DNA from: Oscillospiraceae bacterium
GTDB lineage: Bacteria > Bacillota > Clostridia > Oscillospirales > Ruminococcaceae
DNA length: 7,341 nt
Assembly: GCA_017848075.1 (NCBI GenBank)
Contig: JAGALG010000115.1
Span: forward strand, 1 to 7,341
Direction of reading: 5' to 3'
Part shown: piece by piece, positions 1 to 5,734 of the stretch
Layout of the letters: every line of letters begins with the position of its first letter
Position numbering within the stretch: position 1 is the first letter of the stretch
Notes under the pieces: generated by a model
What the model was told of the DNA's origin: nothing
Databases searched by the model: none
What the model saw: the letters and a program-made list of their open reading frames with translations, nothing else
Translations under genes and position numbers: made by a program

Positions 1-96
1 ACTGTGCATAATTTCGTATCCGATTTTTCGAAGAGTGGAAGAGCCTCGCTTTGAAATATTACGATTTGTGCCGACAAACTTTCCTGATTCATATAT
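1..96. other. unassigned sequence upstream of mnmG
   Basis: No frame here encodes the expected C-terminus of MnmE, which usually ends in a cysteine-containing FCIGK-type motif. No Shine-Dalgarno sequence lies within reach of ATG 97. On the minus strand a frame is open from ATG 122 (or ATG 92) to the window edge (from ATG 92: MNQESLSAQIVIFQSEA and onward); it is not assignable and has no ribosome binding site. Confidence 0.6.
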
Positions 97-1986
97 ATGG
101 ATGAATATGATGTGGCAGTCATCGGTGCCGGTCATGCCGGTATCGAGGCTGCTCTTGCCGCTGCCAGACTGGGCGTAAAGACAGCGATCTTTACCATGTC
201 TCTGGATGCCATCGGCAATATGCCCTGCAATCCATCCATCGGTGGTACGGCAAAAGGCCATCTGGTGCGGGAAATCGACGCACTGGGCGGCGAAATGGGT
301 AAGGCAGCCGATGCGACCTTCCTGCAGAGCCGTATGTTGAACCGAGGCAAAGGTCCGGCAGTCCACAGCCTCAGGGTGCAGAGCGATCGGGAACGCTATC
401 ATGTGGAAATGAAGCAGCGTTTGGAAAAACAGAAGAATTTGGATATCATTCAGGCAGAAATCGTAGATTTGCAAACAGAAGAAGGAAAAATCACCGGAAT
501 CGTCACCGCATTGGGTGCGGTCTATCATGTGAAAGCAGCAATTATCTGCTCCGGTACTTTCCTGAACGGAAAAATCTATGTGGGAGACCGCTGTATCGAA
601 AGTGGTCCGGATGGCCTGCATGCAGCTCATGGACTCAGTGAAGCGCTGGTAAAGCTGGGCTTGCCACTTCGTCGTTTTAAAACCGGTACTCCGGCTCGTG
701 TACGCCGGGACTCGATCAATTACGAGGTTTTGGAAGTACAGGAAGGTGATATGCCTATCGTTCCCTTCTCCTTTGAAACCCCGAGAGAAGGTTTGGAGAA
801 TCAGGTTGTTTGCCATATTGCTTATACCAACGAAAAGACCCACGAGATCATTCGGGCGAATCTCCATCGCTCTCCTCTCTATGGTGGCATCATTGATGGC
901 GTAGGCCCAAGATACTGCCCATCTATCGAGGATAAAGTGGTTCGTTTTGCGGAAAAACCACGGCATCAGACCTTTGTTGAGCCTTGTGGTATGGAAACCG
1001 AGGAAATGTACCTGCAGGGCTTGTCTTCTTCTTTGCCGGAGGATGTACAGCTGGCACTGTATCGCTCCATTGTTGGCTTTGAAAACATTAAGATCATGCG
1101 GAATGCGTATGCGATCGAATACGATTGTGTCGATCCACTGGAGCTGCAGGCAACATTGGAATTCAAAAAGGTGGAAGGCTTATATGGTGCTGGCCAGTTC
1201 AACGGAACTTCCGGTTACGAAGAAGCGGCCGCACAGGGTCTGATGGCAGGCATCAATGCAGCCAGAAAGATCCAGGGCAAATCTGCTTTTACATTGGACA
1301 GAGCCTCCAGTTATATTGGTACTTTGATCGATGACCTGATCACAAAGGGCTGTATGGACCCATACCGCATGATGACCTCCCGTTCGGAATACCGCTTGTT
1401 GCTTCGTCAGGACAACGCAGACCAGCGACTGACCCCTTTGGGCTATGAGTTGGGACTGATTAGTGAGGAACGCTGGAAGGCTTATCTGCAGAAGCAGGAG
1501 CTGATTCAGCAGGAGATCGAAAGAGTGCAGAAGTTGACCTTCGGCCCAATGCCGGAGCTGTCTGCCATGTTGGAAAGCAAAGGCACAGCTCCGCTGTCTA
1601 CCGGTGTCCACTGTGCGGACTTGATCCGCCGCCCACAGGTGGGCTATGAGGATTTGGCTCCTTTCGATCCGGAGCGTCCGGAGCTGCCTTGGGATGTAAA
1701 AGAGCAGGTGGAGATCCAGCTGAAATATGAGGGCTACATCTCCAAACAGATCGCACAGGTAGAACATATGCGTCGTCTGGAAAACAAAGAATTACCGGAA
1801 AATCTGGATTATAATACCGTTCGTGGTCTCCGCTTGGAGGCGATTGAGAAGCTGAACCGCATCCAGCCGGCGAATATTGGACAGGCAAGCCGTATTTCCG
1901 GTGTCAGCCCTGCCGATGTCTCCGTTCTGCTGATCTATTTGGAGCAGCTGAAAGGCTATCCACAGGGAGGAGGAGAGAAAGCATGA
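97..1986 (+). CDS. mnmG: tRNA uridine-5-carboxymethylaminomethyl modification enzyme MnmG (GidA)
   Basis: This FAD enzyme works with MnmE to install the (carboxymethyl)aminomethyl group at C5 of wobble uridine 34 in a subset of tRNAs, in the cytoplasm. Visible in the 629-residue protein: the N-terminal FAD dinucleotide motif GAGHAG (10-15), the conserved cysteine in NMPCNPSIGG (C44), the family signature GPRYCPSIEDK (270-280) with the second conserved cysteine C274, the second signature AGQFNGTSGYEEAAAQG (365-381), and the C-terminal helical region, which in the family contacts MnmE (ending IGQASRISGVSPAD). Length equals that of E. coli MnmG. ATG 97 is the only possible start: a TGA lies in frame at 85-87 and the FAD motif needs the whole N-terminus. 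Oddly, no Shine-Dalgarno sequence precedes it. Its stop overlaps the rsmG start (ATGA), so the two are co-translated. The identification is firm; the 5' context is unusual. Confidence 0.97.
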   Translation: MDEYDVAVIGAGHAGIEAALAAARLGVKTAIFTMSLDAIGNMPCNPSIGGTAKGHLVREIDALGGEMGKAADATFLQSRMLNRGKGPAVHSLRVQSDRERYHVEMKQRLEKQKNLDIIQAEIVDLQTEEGKITGIVTALGAVYHVKAAIICSGTFLNGKIYVGDRCIESGPDGLHAAHGLSEALVKLGLPLRRFKTGTPARVRRDSINYEVLEVQEGDMPIVPFSFETPREGLENQVVCHIAYTNEKTHEIIRANLHRSPLYGGIIDGVGPRYCPSIEDKVVRFAEKPRHQTFVEPCGMETEEMYLQGLSSSLPEDVQLALYRSIVGFENIKIMRNAYAIEYDCVDPLELQATLEFKKVEGLYGAGQFNGTSGYEEAAAQGLMAGINAARKIQGKSAFTLDRASSYIGTLIDDLITKGCMDPYRMMTSRSEYRLLLRQDNADQRLTPLGYELGLISEERWKAYLQKQELIQQEIERVQKLTFGPMPELSAMLESKGTAPLSTGVHCADLIRRPQVGYEDLAPFDPERPELPWDVKEQVEIQLKYEGYISKQIAQVEHMRRLENKELPENLDYNTVRGLRLEAIEKLNRIQPANIGQASRISGVSPADVSVLLIYLEQLKGYPQGGGEKA

Positions 1987-2696
1987 TTGATCGATCCTAT
2001 TTATTGGAGCTGTGCCAGCAGTATCAGCTGCCGCTGACAGAAGAAATGGCAGCACGCCTGGACACCTATGCTCAAATGCTGGTGGAATGGAATGAGAAAA
2101 TCAATCTGACGGCCATTACTGAGCCAAATGAGATTGTTGTCAAGCACTTTTTGGACTCTTTGTTGCTGACGAAGGCAATTGACCTTCCCCAGGGTGCCTC
2201 TCTCATTGATGTAGGAACCGGAGCAGGTTTTCCCTCTGTTCCAGTAACGGTGCTTCGCTCCGATTTGGATCTGACTTTGTTGGACAGCTTGAATAAGCGT
2301 TTGGTCTTTCTGACAGAGCTGTGCCAGGCCATTGAGGTGAGATCTACCTGTGTCCATGCAAGAGCAGAGGACGGCGGTAAGGATAAAAAGCATCGGGAGA
2401 AATATGATTTTGCTTGTGCCAGAGCCGTTTCCAGCCTGAGAAATCTCAGCGAATATTGTCTGCCCTTTGTTAAAGTTGGTGGTGCTTTCCTTGCTCTGAA
2501 GGGCCCTGACTGGAAGGAAGAACTGGCAGAAGCCAAGAATGCTATTGGCACAATGGGTGGCAAAGTAGAGCGGGTCGAGGAGTTTACCTTGCCGGATGAA
2601 AGCAAAAGAGCGATCCTGATCATCCGAAAAATATTGCAAACTCCGCCACAGTTCCCCAGAACAGCCGCTAAAATGACAAAAAAACCGATCCTGTAA
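1983..2696 (+). CDS. rsmG: 16S rRNA (guanine-527-N7)-methyltransferase RsmG (GidB)
   Basis: This SAM-dependent methyltransferase makes m7G527 in the 530 loop of 16S rRNA; loss of the family enzyme gives low-level streptomycin resistance. The 237-residue product is full length. Visible motifs are NLTAI (41-45) and KHFLDSL (54-60), the SAM-binding motif I DVGTGAGFP (76-84) followed by an acidic strand end (LLDS), and the later ARAVSSL segment typical of GidB proteins. The basic C-terminus (PRTAAKMTKKPIL) is also usual. The start ATG overlaps the mnmG stop, and a purine-rich ribosome binding site (AGGGAGGAGGAGA, about 1965-1977) lies inside the mnmG end, so translation is probably coupled. No intrinsic terminator with a U-run is visible directly after the stop. 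Confidence 0.96.
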   Translation: MIDRSYLLELCQQYQLPLTEEMAARLDTYAQMLVEWNEKINLTAITEPNEIVVKHFLDSLLLTKAIDLPQGASLIDVGTGAGFPSVPVTVLRSDLDLTLLDSLNKRLVFLTELCQAIEVRSTCVHARAEDGGKDKKHREKYDFACARAVSSLRNLSEYCLPFVKVGGAFLALKGPDWKEELAEAKNAIGTMGGKVERVEEFTLPDESKRAILIIRKILQTPPQFPRTAAKMTKKPIL

Positions 2697-2741
2697 GTCG
2701 ACTTCTGTCGTTGTTGGTCGAATATTGTAAATGGAATTTAC

Positions 2742-2770
2742 TGGAAATTAAGCTTGTTTTGTGGTATCTT
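2742..2770 (+). promoter_or_regulatory. candidate sigma-A promoter for noc
   Basis: TGGAAA (2742-2747) as a -35 box and TATCTT (2765-2770) as a -10 box are 17 bases apart, and a TGG directly before the -10 gives an extended -10 match. It lies 220 bases before the noc start and would give a long leader RNA containing two inverted repeats. The match is only moderate and is inferred by eye. Confidence 0.35.
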
Positions 2771-2862
2771 ATTTCTTGCAAAAGGAATTTGCCTTTTCTT
2801 GCGAGAGAGGATAGCACAGGACAGGCTTTTTCTTTTGCAGCGTTTCTCTTTTTCTTATTTAT

Positions 2863-2910
2863 GCTGAGTGGGACATTTTGTTGTGTTGTTTTCTTTTCCA
2901 CTCACTCAGC
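2863..2910. repeat. 8-bp inverted repeat with large T-rich loop
   Basis: GCTGAGTG (2863-2870) is the exact reverse complement of CACTCAGC (2903-2910). An alternative register, TGAGTGG with CCACTCA (2865-2871 with 2898-2904), is also possible because CACT/CTCA is partly repeated in the right arm. The 32-base loop is T-rich. It could be an RNA leader stem or a protein site; its role is unknown. Confidence 0.5.
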
Positions 2911-2918
2911 GCCCCCTT

Positions 2919-2957
2919 CTTATGCTGTGCGCTCCGCTGCGCCACGGAGCGCATAAG
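2919..2957. repeat. GC-rich hairpin before the noc ribosome binding site
   Basis: TGCGCTCCG (2928-2936) pairs with CGGAGCGCA (2945-2953) around an eight-base loop, extendable to 11 pairs with one G-U pair. An outer CTTAT (2919-2923) could alternatively pair with ATAAG (2953-2957). No U-run follows, so it is not a typical intrinsic terminator. It ends about 20 bases before the noc Shine-Dalgarno sequence and may shape the leader RNA. It could also be a dispersed palindromic repeat; that cannot be judged from one copy. Confidence 0.55.
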
Positions 2958-2989
2958 CCTCTGATTTCACAACGAAAGGAAGTGTATCC

Positions 2990-3790
2990 ATGCTACTGAA
3001 ACCAAAAACAGTCAATCGTGTGGTTTTGATCCCAGTGGATCAGATCCAGCCCAACCCCGATCAGCCACGGAGAATTTTTGAGGCAGAAAAGATCCATGAG
3101 CTGGCTGCCAGCATTGCTCAGTATGGTTTACTGCAGCCGATTACTGTTCAGCAACTGGATCGCAGTACTTATCAGTTGGTAGCAGGGGAAAGGCGTTTGT
3201 TGGCATGCCGACAGTTAAAAATGATAGAAATCCCTGCCATCATCACTTCTCTATGTAAAGAGGACAGTGCGGCATTGGCTTTGATCGAGAACATTCAGCG
3301 TTGTTCTTTAAATTATTTTGAAGAAGCACTTGCTATCGACAACCTGATGAAGATGCTGGGAGTGACCCAGCAAGGCATTGCAAATCGTTTGGGAAAAACG
3401 CAATCCACGGTTGCCAATAAACTGCGTTTGCTGAAATATTCTCCGGAGCTTCAGCAAAAGATGATGGAGTTGCATTTAACAGAACGCCATGCGAGAGCAT
3501 TACTTCCGTTGTTAGAACACGATAAATTGAATCAAACGATTGAAATGATTGCAGAGAAAGAATGGACGGTGGCCCAGACAGAACAGTATGTGCTGAAACT
3601 TCTGGAACAGAAAAAACAAAAGAGACCCTTGGAATTGTATGTCGTCAAGGATCTCCGCGTTTTTATAGATACTGTCAGCAAGGCAACAGATTTGATGAAG
3701 ATGGCCGGAATCAGAGCAACGACCAATATGAAAGAGGACGATGATGAACTGATTTATACGATCCGCATCAAGAAGAAAAATATGATTTAA
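2990..3790 (+). CDS. noc: Noc-like ParB/Spo0J family DNA-binding protein (nucleoid occlusion type)
   Basis: A 266-residue ParB-family protein. The N-terminal ParB/CTPase domain spans about 8-105, with PNPDQPR (21-27), GERR (66-69) and ENIQR (100-104). A helix-turn-helix covers about 124-149 and a C-terminal dimerisation region follows. The HTH reads GKTQSTVANKLRLLK and the next helix TERHARALLPL; both match Bacillus Noc, whereas Spo0J has GKSRPAV and AGHARAL. This and the position after rsmG support Noc, which binds its own sites and keeps Z rings off the nucleoid. Two oddities are seen. The N-terminus (MLLKPKTVNRVVLIP) lacks the amphipathic membrane-targeting helix of Bacillus Noc. The usual arginine in GERRxRA is Leu71. 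The start is fixed by AAAGGAAG (2975-2982) and an in-frame TAA at 2954. It could be a general ParB paralogue that does not act on division. Confidence 0.88.
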   Translation: MLLKPKTVNRVVLIPVDQIQPNPDQPRRIFEAEKIHELAASIAQYGLLQPITVQQLDRSTYQLVAGERRLLACRQLKMIEIPAIITSLCKEDSAALALIENIQRCSLNYFEEALAIDNLMKMLGVTQQGIANRLGKTQSTVANKLRLLKYSPELQQKMMELHLTERHARALLPLLEHDKLNQTIEMIAEKEWTVAQTEQYVLKLLEQKKQKRPLELYVVKDLRVFIDTVSKATDLMKMAGIRATTNMKEDDDELIYTIRIKKKNMI

Positions 3791-3828
3791 CTTTGCTATT
3801 TTCGTACTTACGAACAGAGGGATACAGC

Positions 3829-3866
3829 AAAAGAGGCCGGCAAATACTTGCCGGCCTCTTTTGTTT
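3829..3866 (+). terminator. strong intrinsic terminator after noc
   Basis: A 15-bp perfect stem AAAAGAGGCCGGCAA (3829-3843) pairs with its complement at 3848-3862 around the four-base loop ATAC, followed by a TTTTGTTT tract. It closes the noc transcript 38 bases after the stop. The stem is A-rich on its left side, so it may also work from the other strand. Its U-tract overlaps the parS-like site at 3862-3877. Confidence 0.92.
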
Positions 3867-3877
3867 CACATGAAACA
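3862..3877 (+). promoter_or_regulatory. parS-like centromere site 1 (variant)
   Basis: TGTTTCACATGAAACA differs from the widely conserved bacterial parS palindrome TGTTTCACGTGAAACA at one central base (CG to CA). ParB of the Spo0J family nucleates here and spreads or slides as a CTP-bound clamp. The site lies between noc and parA and directly abuts the noc terminator. The same 16-mer appears in the opposite orientation at 4818-4833, which strongly supports a real site. Confidence 0.85.
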
Positions 3878-3954
3878 TTTTCGATGTTTTACAAATAATC
3901 TACCAAAAGAAACGCAGACACCTTGGCAAATGTGCAGAACTATGTTTTTTACCC

Positions 3955-3983
3955 TTTTCATTTAATTTTTCCTGTGTTATACT
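3955..3983 (+). promoter_or_regulatory. promoter of the parA-parB operon
   Basis: TTTTCA (3955-3960) and TATACT (3978-3983) are 17 bases apart, and TGT directly before the -10 box makes an extended -10 element. Transcription would start near 3990, giving a leader of about 60 bases before parA. It lies downstream of the noc terminator, so parA-parB has its own promoter, close to parS site 1, where bound ParB could influence it. Confidence 0.6.
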
Positions 3984-4050
3984 GTTTTTTGACGAGTTTT
4001 AAATGATTTTAGATGATAAATTCCGAAAAAACGGGTAAGGAAGTGAAAAA

Positions 4051-4815
4051 ATGGGTAAAATTCTTTCAATTGTCAATCAGAAGGGTGGTGTTGGAAAAAC
4101 CACCTCTTGCATCAATCTGATTGCGGCCTTGGGTAAATTGGGTAAGAAATGTTTGTTGGTTGATATTGACTCTCAGGGTAACTCTACCAGTGGTTTGGGC
4201 ATCAATAAAAGAGAATTGGAAGTTTCGACTTACGATCTTTTGGTTCGTGATGTGCGCTGCAGTACAGTGATTTTACATACACAGTTTGAGAATGTGGATC
4301 TTCTCCCTTCCAGCATTGATTTGGCAGCAGCAGAAATTGAACTGGTAGAGATTCCAGAGCGTACAATGCGCTTGCGAAAAGCCTTGGCTTCCATTAAACA
4401 GGATTACGACTACATCTTTATTGATTGCCCACCTTCCTTGGGGTTGATCACTTTGAATGCACTGGCAGCCAGTGATAGCGTTCTGGTTCCAATTCAGTGT
4501 GAATATTATGCCCTGGAAGGCCTTAGCCAGTTAATGGCTACGGTACGGCAGGTAAAGCGCCTTTATAATCCAGCGATTGAAATGGAAGGTGTTCTGCTGA
4601 CCATGTTTGATGGTCGCCTGAACCTGACCATTCAGGTCGTTGAGGAAGTGAAGAAATACTTCCCAAATAAAGTTTACCGAACAACCATTCCACGCAATGT
4701 TCGTCTGTCTGAGGCACCGAGCTTTGGTATGCCTTGTATTTATTTTGATCGTTCCTCAAAGGGAGCAAAAGCCTATATGGAACTGGCAGAAGAATTTTTG
4801 CAGCTACAGAGATAA
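4051..4815 (+). CDS. parA: chromosome-partitioning ATPase ParA (Soj)
   Basis: A 254-residue deviant Walker-type ATPase that binds DNA nonspecifically as an ATP dimer and, with ParB-parS, moves and separates replication origins; in Bacillus it also regulates DnaA. Visible: the deviant Walker A KGGVGKTT (11-18) with the signature lysine K11, Walker A' VDIDSQGN (37-44), Walker B FIDCPPS (123-129), and the C-terminal TIPRNVRLSEAPSFGMP motif with the arginines used for DNA contact in Soj. The N-terminus is short, with no HTH, so it is the chromosomal small ParA type rather than the plasmid P1-type. The ribosome binding site AAGGAAGTG (4037-4045) supports ATG 4051. It is the first gene of the parA-parB-thioesterase unit. 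Confidence 0.96.
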   Translation: MGKILSIVNQKGGVGKTTSCINLIAALGKLGKKCLLVDIDSQGNSTSGLGINKRELEVSTYDLLVRDVRCSTVILHTQFENVDLLPSSIDLAAAEIELVEIPERTMRLRKALASIKQDYDYIFIDCPPSLGLITLNALAASDSVLVPIQCEYYALEGLSQLMATVRQVKRLYNPAIEMEGVLLTMFDGRLNLTIQVVEEVKKYFPNKVYRTTIPRNVRLSEAPSFGMPCIYFDRSSKGAKAYMELAEEFLQLQR

Positions 4816-4817
4816 AA

Positions 4818-4833
4818 TGTTTCATGTGAAACA
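4818..4833 (-). promoter_or_regulatory. parS-like centromere site 2 (variant)
   Basis: On the plus strand this reads TGTTTCATGTGAAACA, the exact reverse complement of the site at 3862-3877, including the same off-consensus base. The identity extends four bases further (TTTT) on the matching flank. It starts two bases after the parA stop and ends before the parB ribosome binding site, inside the parA-parB transcript. This is a usual place for a parS in chromosomal par loci. Confidence 0.88.
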
Positions 4834-4844
4834 TTGCACATAAC

Positions 4845-4851
4845 GGGAGGG
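4845..4851 (+). promoter_or_regulatory. ribosome binding site that decides the parB start
   Basis: GGGAGGG lies six bases before ATG 4858. A longer reading frame from TTG 4834 would begin at the edge of parS site 2 and would place this ribosome binding site inside the gene, so the ATG is preferred. Confidence 0.85.
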
Positions 4852-4857
4852 AAGATT

Positions 4858-5727
4858 ATGGCGAAAGCAAAATTGGGCGGTTTAGGAAAAGGATTGGATG
4901 CTCTCTTTGTTGATAATGAAACCAAGGACAGCGGCAACATGATGCTGCGGCTCAGCTCCATTGAACCAAATAAAGAACAGCCAAGAAAACAGTTTGAAGA
5001 AGAGGCTTTGATGGAATTGGCAGACTCCATTCGTCAGCACGGTGTGATTCAGCCGCTGTTGGTTCGTCCGTTGGACAATGGAATGTATCAGCTGGTAGCC
5101 GGTGAGAGAAGATGGAGAGCCAGCCGTATGGCAGGTTTGATGGAAGTGCCTGTTGTGATTCGGGATCTCAGCGACCATGAGGCTATGGAGATTGCTCTGA
5201 TTGAAAACCTGCAGCGCAAGGACCTGAATGTGATCGAAGAAGCATTGGGTTATCAACAGCTGATGGAAAAATACAATATGACGCAGGAAAAGGTAGCAGA
5301 ACGGGTTGGTAAGTCTCGTCCGGCTGTTGCCAATGCGATTCGACTTCTGAATCTGCCGGAACAGGTCATTGATATGGTAAAGGCAGGGGATGTAACTGCA
5401 GGTCACGCAAGAGCTTTGCTGAAGCTGGATGACGAAGCAGAGATTATTGATATTGCGAGAAAAATCCAGAAAGGCCGTTATTCTGTTCGTGATGTAGAAA
5501 AACTGACCAGTAAGAAGAAAGAAGAGCCAAAACAAGAGAAAGAGTCGGCAGATCCAATTTGGCAGAATAGCTTCTTTAAGGAAATGGAACTGGCCCTGAC
5601 AACAGAACTGGGACGAAAGGTCAAAGTAACAGTTTCCGATAAAGAAAAGGGTACGATTCAGCTGGACTTCCTTTCAAAAGAGGACCTGACGGATATTGCG
5701 GCTCGTTTGGTTGGCAATAAATGGTAA
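4858..5727 (+). CDS. parB: chromosome-partitioning protein ParB (Spo0J), CTP-dependent parS-binding clamp
   Basis: A 289-residue ParB. It binds parS, loads as a CTP clamp, stimulates ParA ATPase and recruits SMC condensin in related bacteria. The N-terminal LGKGLDALF (9-17) is the conserved ParA-activating segment. The CTPase domain shows PNKEQPRK (37-44), GERRWRA (82-88) and ENLQRKDLN (116-124). The HTH is at about 141-165 (VGKSRPAVANAIRLL), followed by TAGHARALL (180-188), the residue set typical of parS binders rather than Noc. A lysine/glutamate-rich linker (about 219-235) precedes the C-terminal dimerisation domain ending in NKW. The second parS-like site lies just upstream of its ribosome binding site. 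Its stop is seven bases before the thioesterase start. Confidence 0.97.
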   Translation: MAKAKLGGLGKGLDALFVDNETKDSGNMMLRLSSIEPNKEQPRKQFEEEALMELADSIRQHGVIQPLLVRPLDNGMYQLVAGERRWRASRMAGLMEVPVVIRDLSDHEAMEIALIENLQRKDLNVIEEALGYQQLMEKYNMTQEKVAERVGKSRPAVANAIRLLNLPEQVIDMVKAGDVTAGHARALLKLDDEAEIIDIARKIQKGRYSVRDVEKLTSKKKEEPKQEKESADPIWQNSFFKEMELALTTELGRKVKVTVSDKEKGTIQLDFLSKEDLTDIAARLVGNKW

Positions 5728-5734
5728 ATTGAAT

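Larger units (their letters stand above)
2697..2989. other. intergenic leader region between rsmG and noc
   Basis: This 293-base gap contains no convincing gene. It is T-rich on the plus strand (about 2825-2900) and holds a candidate promoter (2742-2770), a weak hairpin AAAAGG/CCTTTT (2780-2785 with 2792-2797), a larger inverted repeat (2863-2870 with 2903-2910) and a GC-rich hairpin just before the noc ribosome binding site (2926-2955). An 81-codon plus-strand reading frame starting at TTG 2711 has no ribosome binding site, and its hydrophobic character comes from the T-rich tract. Confidence 0.6.

Noticed and set aside
1180..1767. 195-codon minus-strand frame inside mnmG
   Set aside because: It lies opposite a strongly conserved gene and its sequence is explained by the codon pattern of mnmG.
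2001..2639. 212-codon minus-strand frame opposite rsmG
   Set aside because: It is an antisense shadow of rsmG with no motif or ribosome binding site.
2668..2901. 77-codon minus-strand frame between rsmG and noc
   Set aside because: It overlaps the rsmG end, is lysine-rich only because it reads the T-rich tract backwards, and shows no recognisable domain.
2711..2956. 81-codon plus-strand frame with a hydrophobic stretch
   Set aside because: It starts at TTG without a ribosome binding site and its apparent membrane segment comes from a T-rich tract; its end lies in the GC-rich hairpin.
2962..2979. Possible degenerate parS near TGATTTCACAACGAAAGG
   Set aside because: Only one half resembles the motif and the spacing of the second half is wrong, unlike the two near-perfect sites.
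3801..3814. Small hairpin TTCGT/ACGAA after noc
   Set aside because: Only five base pairs and no following U-run; the strong terminator is just downstream.
4834..4857. Longer parB start at TTG 4834
   Set aside because: It would begin at the edge of parS site 2 and put the strong GGGAGGG ribosome binding site inside the gene; ATG 4858 fits the usual ParB N-terminus.
5696..5734. Longer thioesterase start at TTG 5696 inside parB
   Set aside because: The extra 13 residues are out-of-frame parB sequence and do not resemble the family N-terminus.
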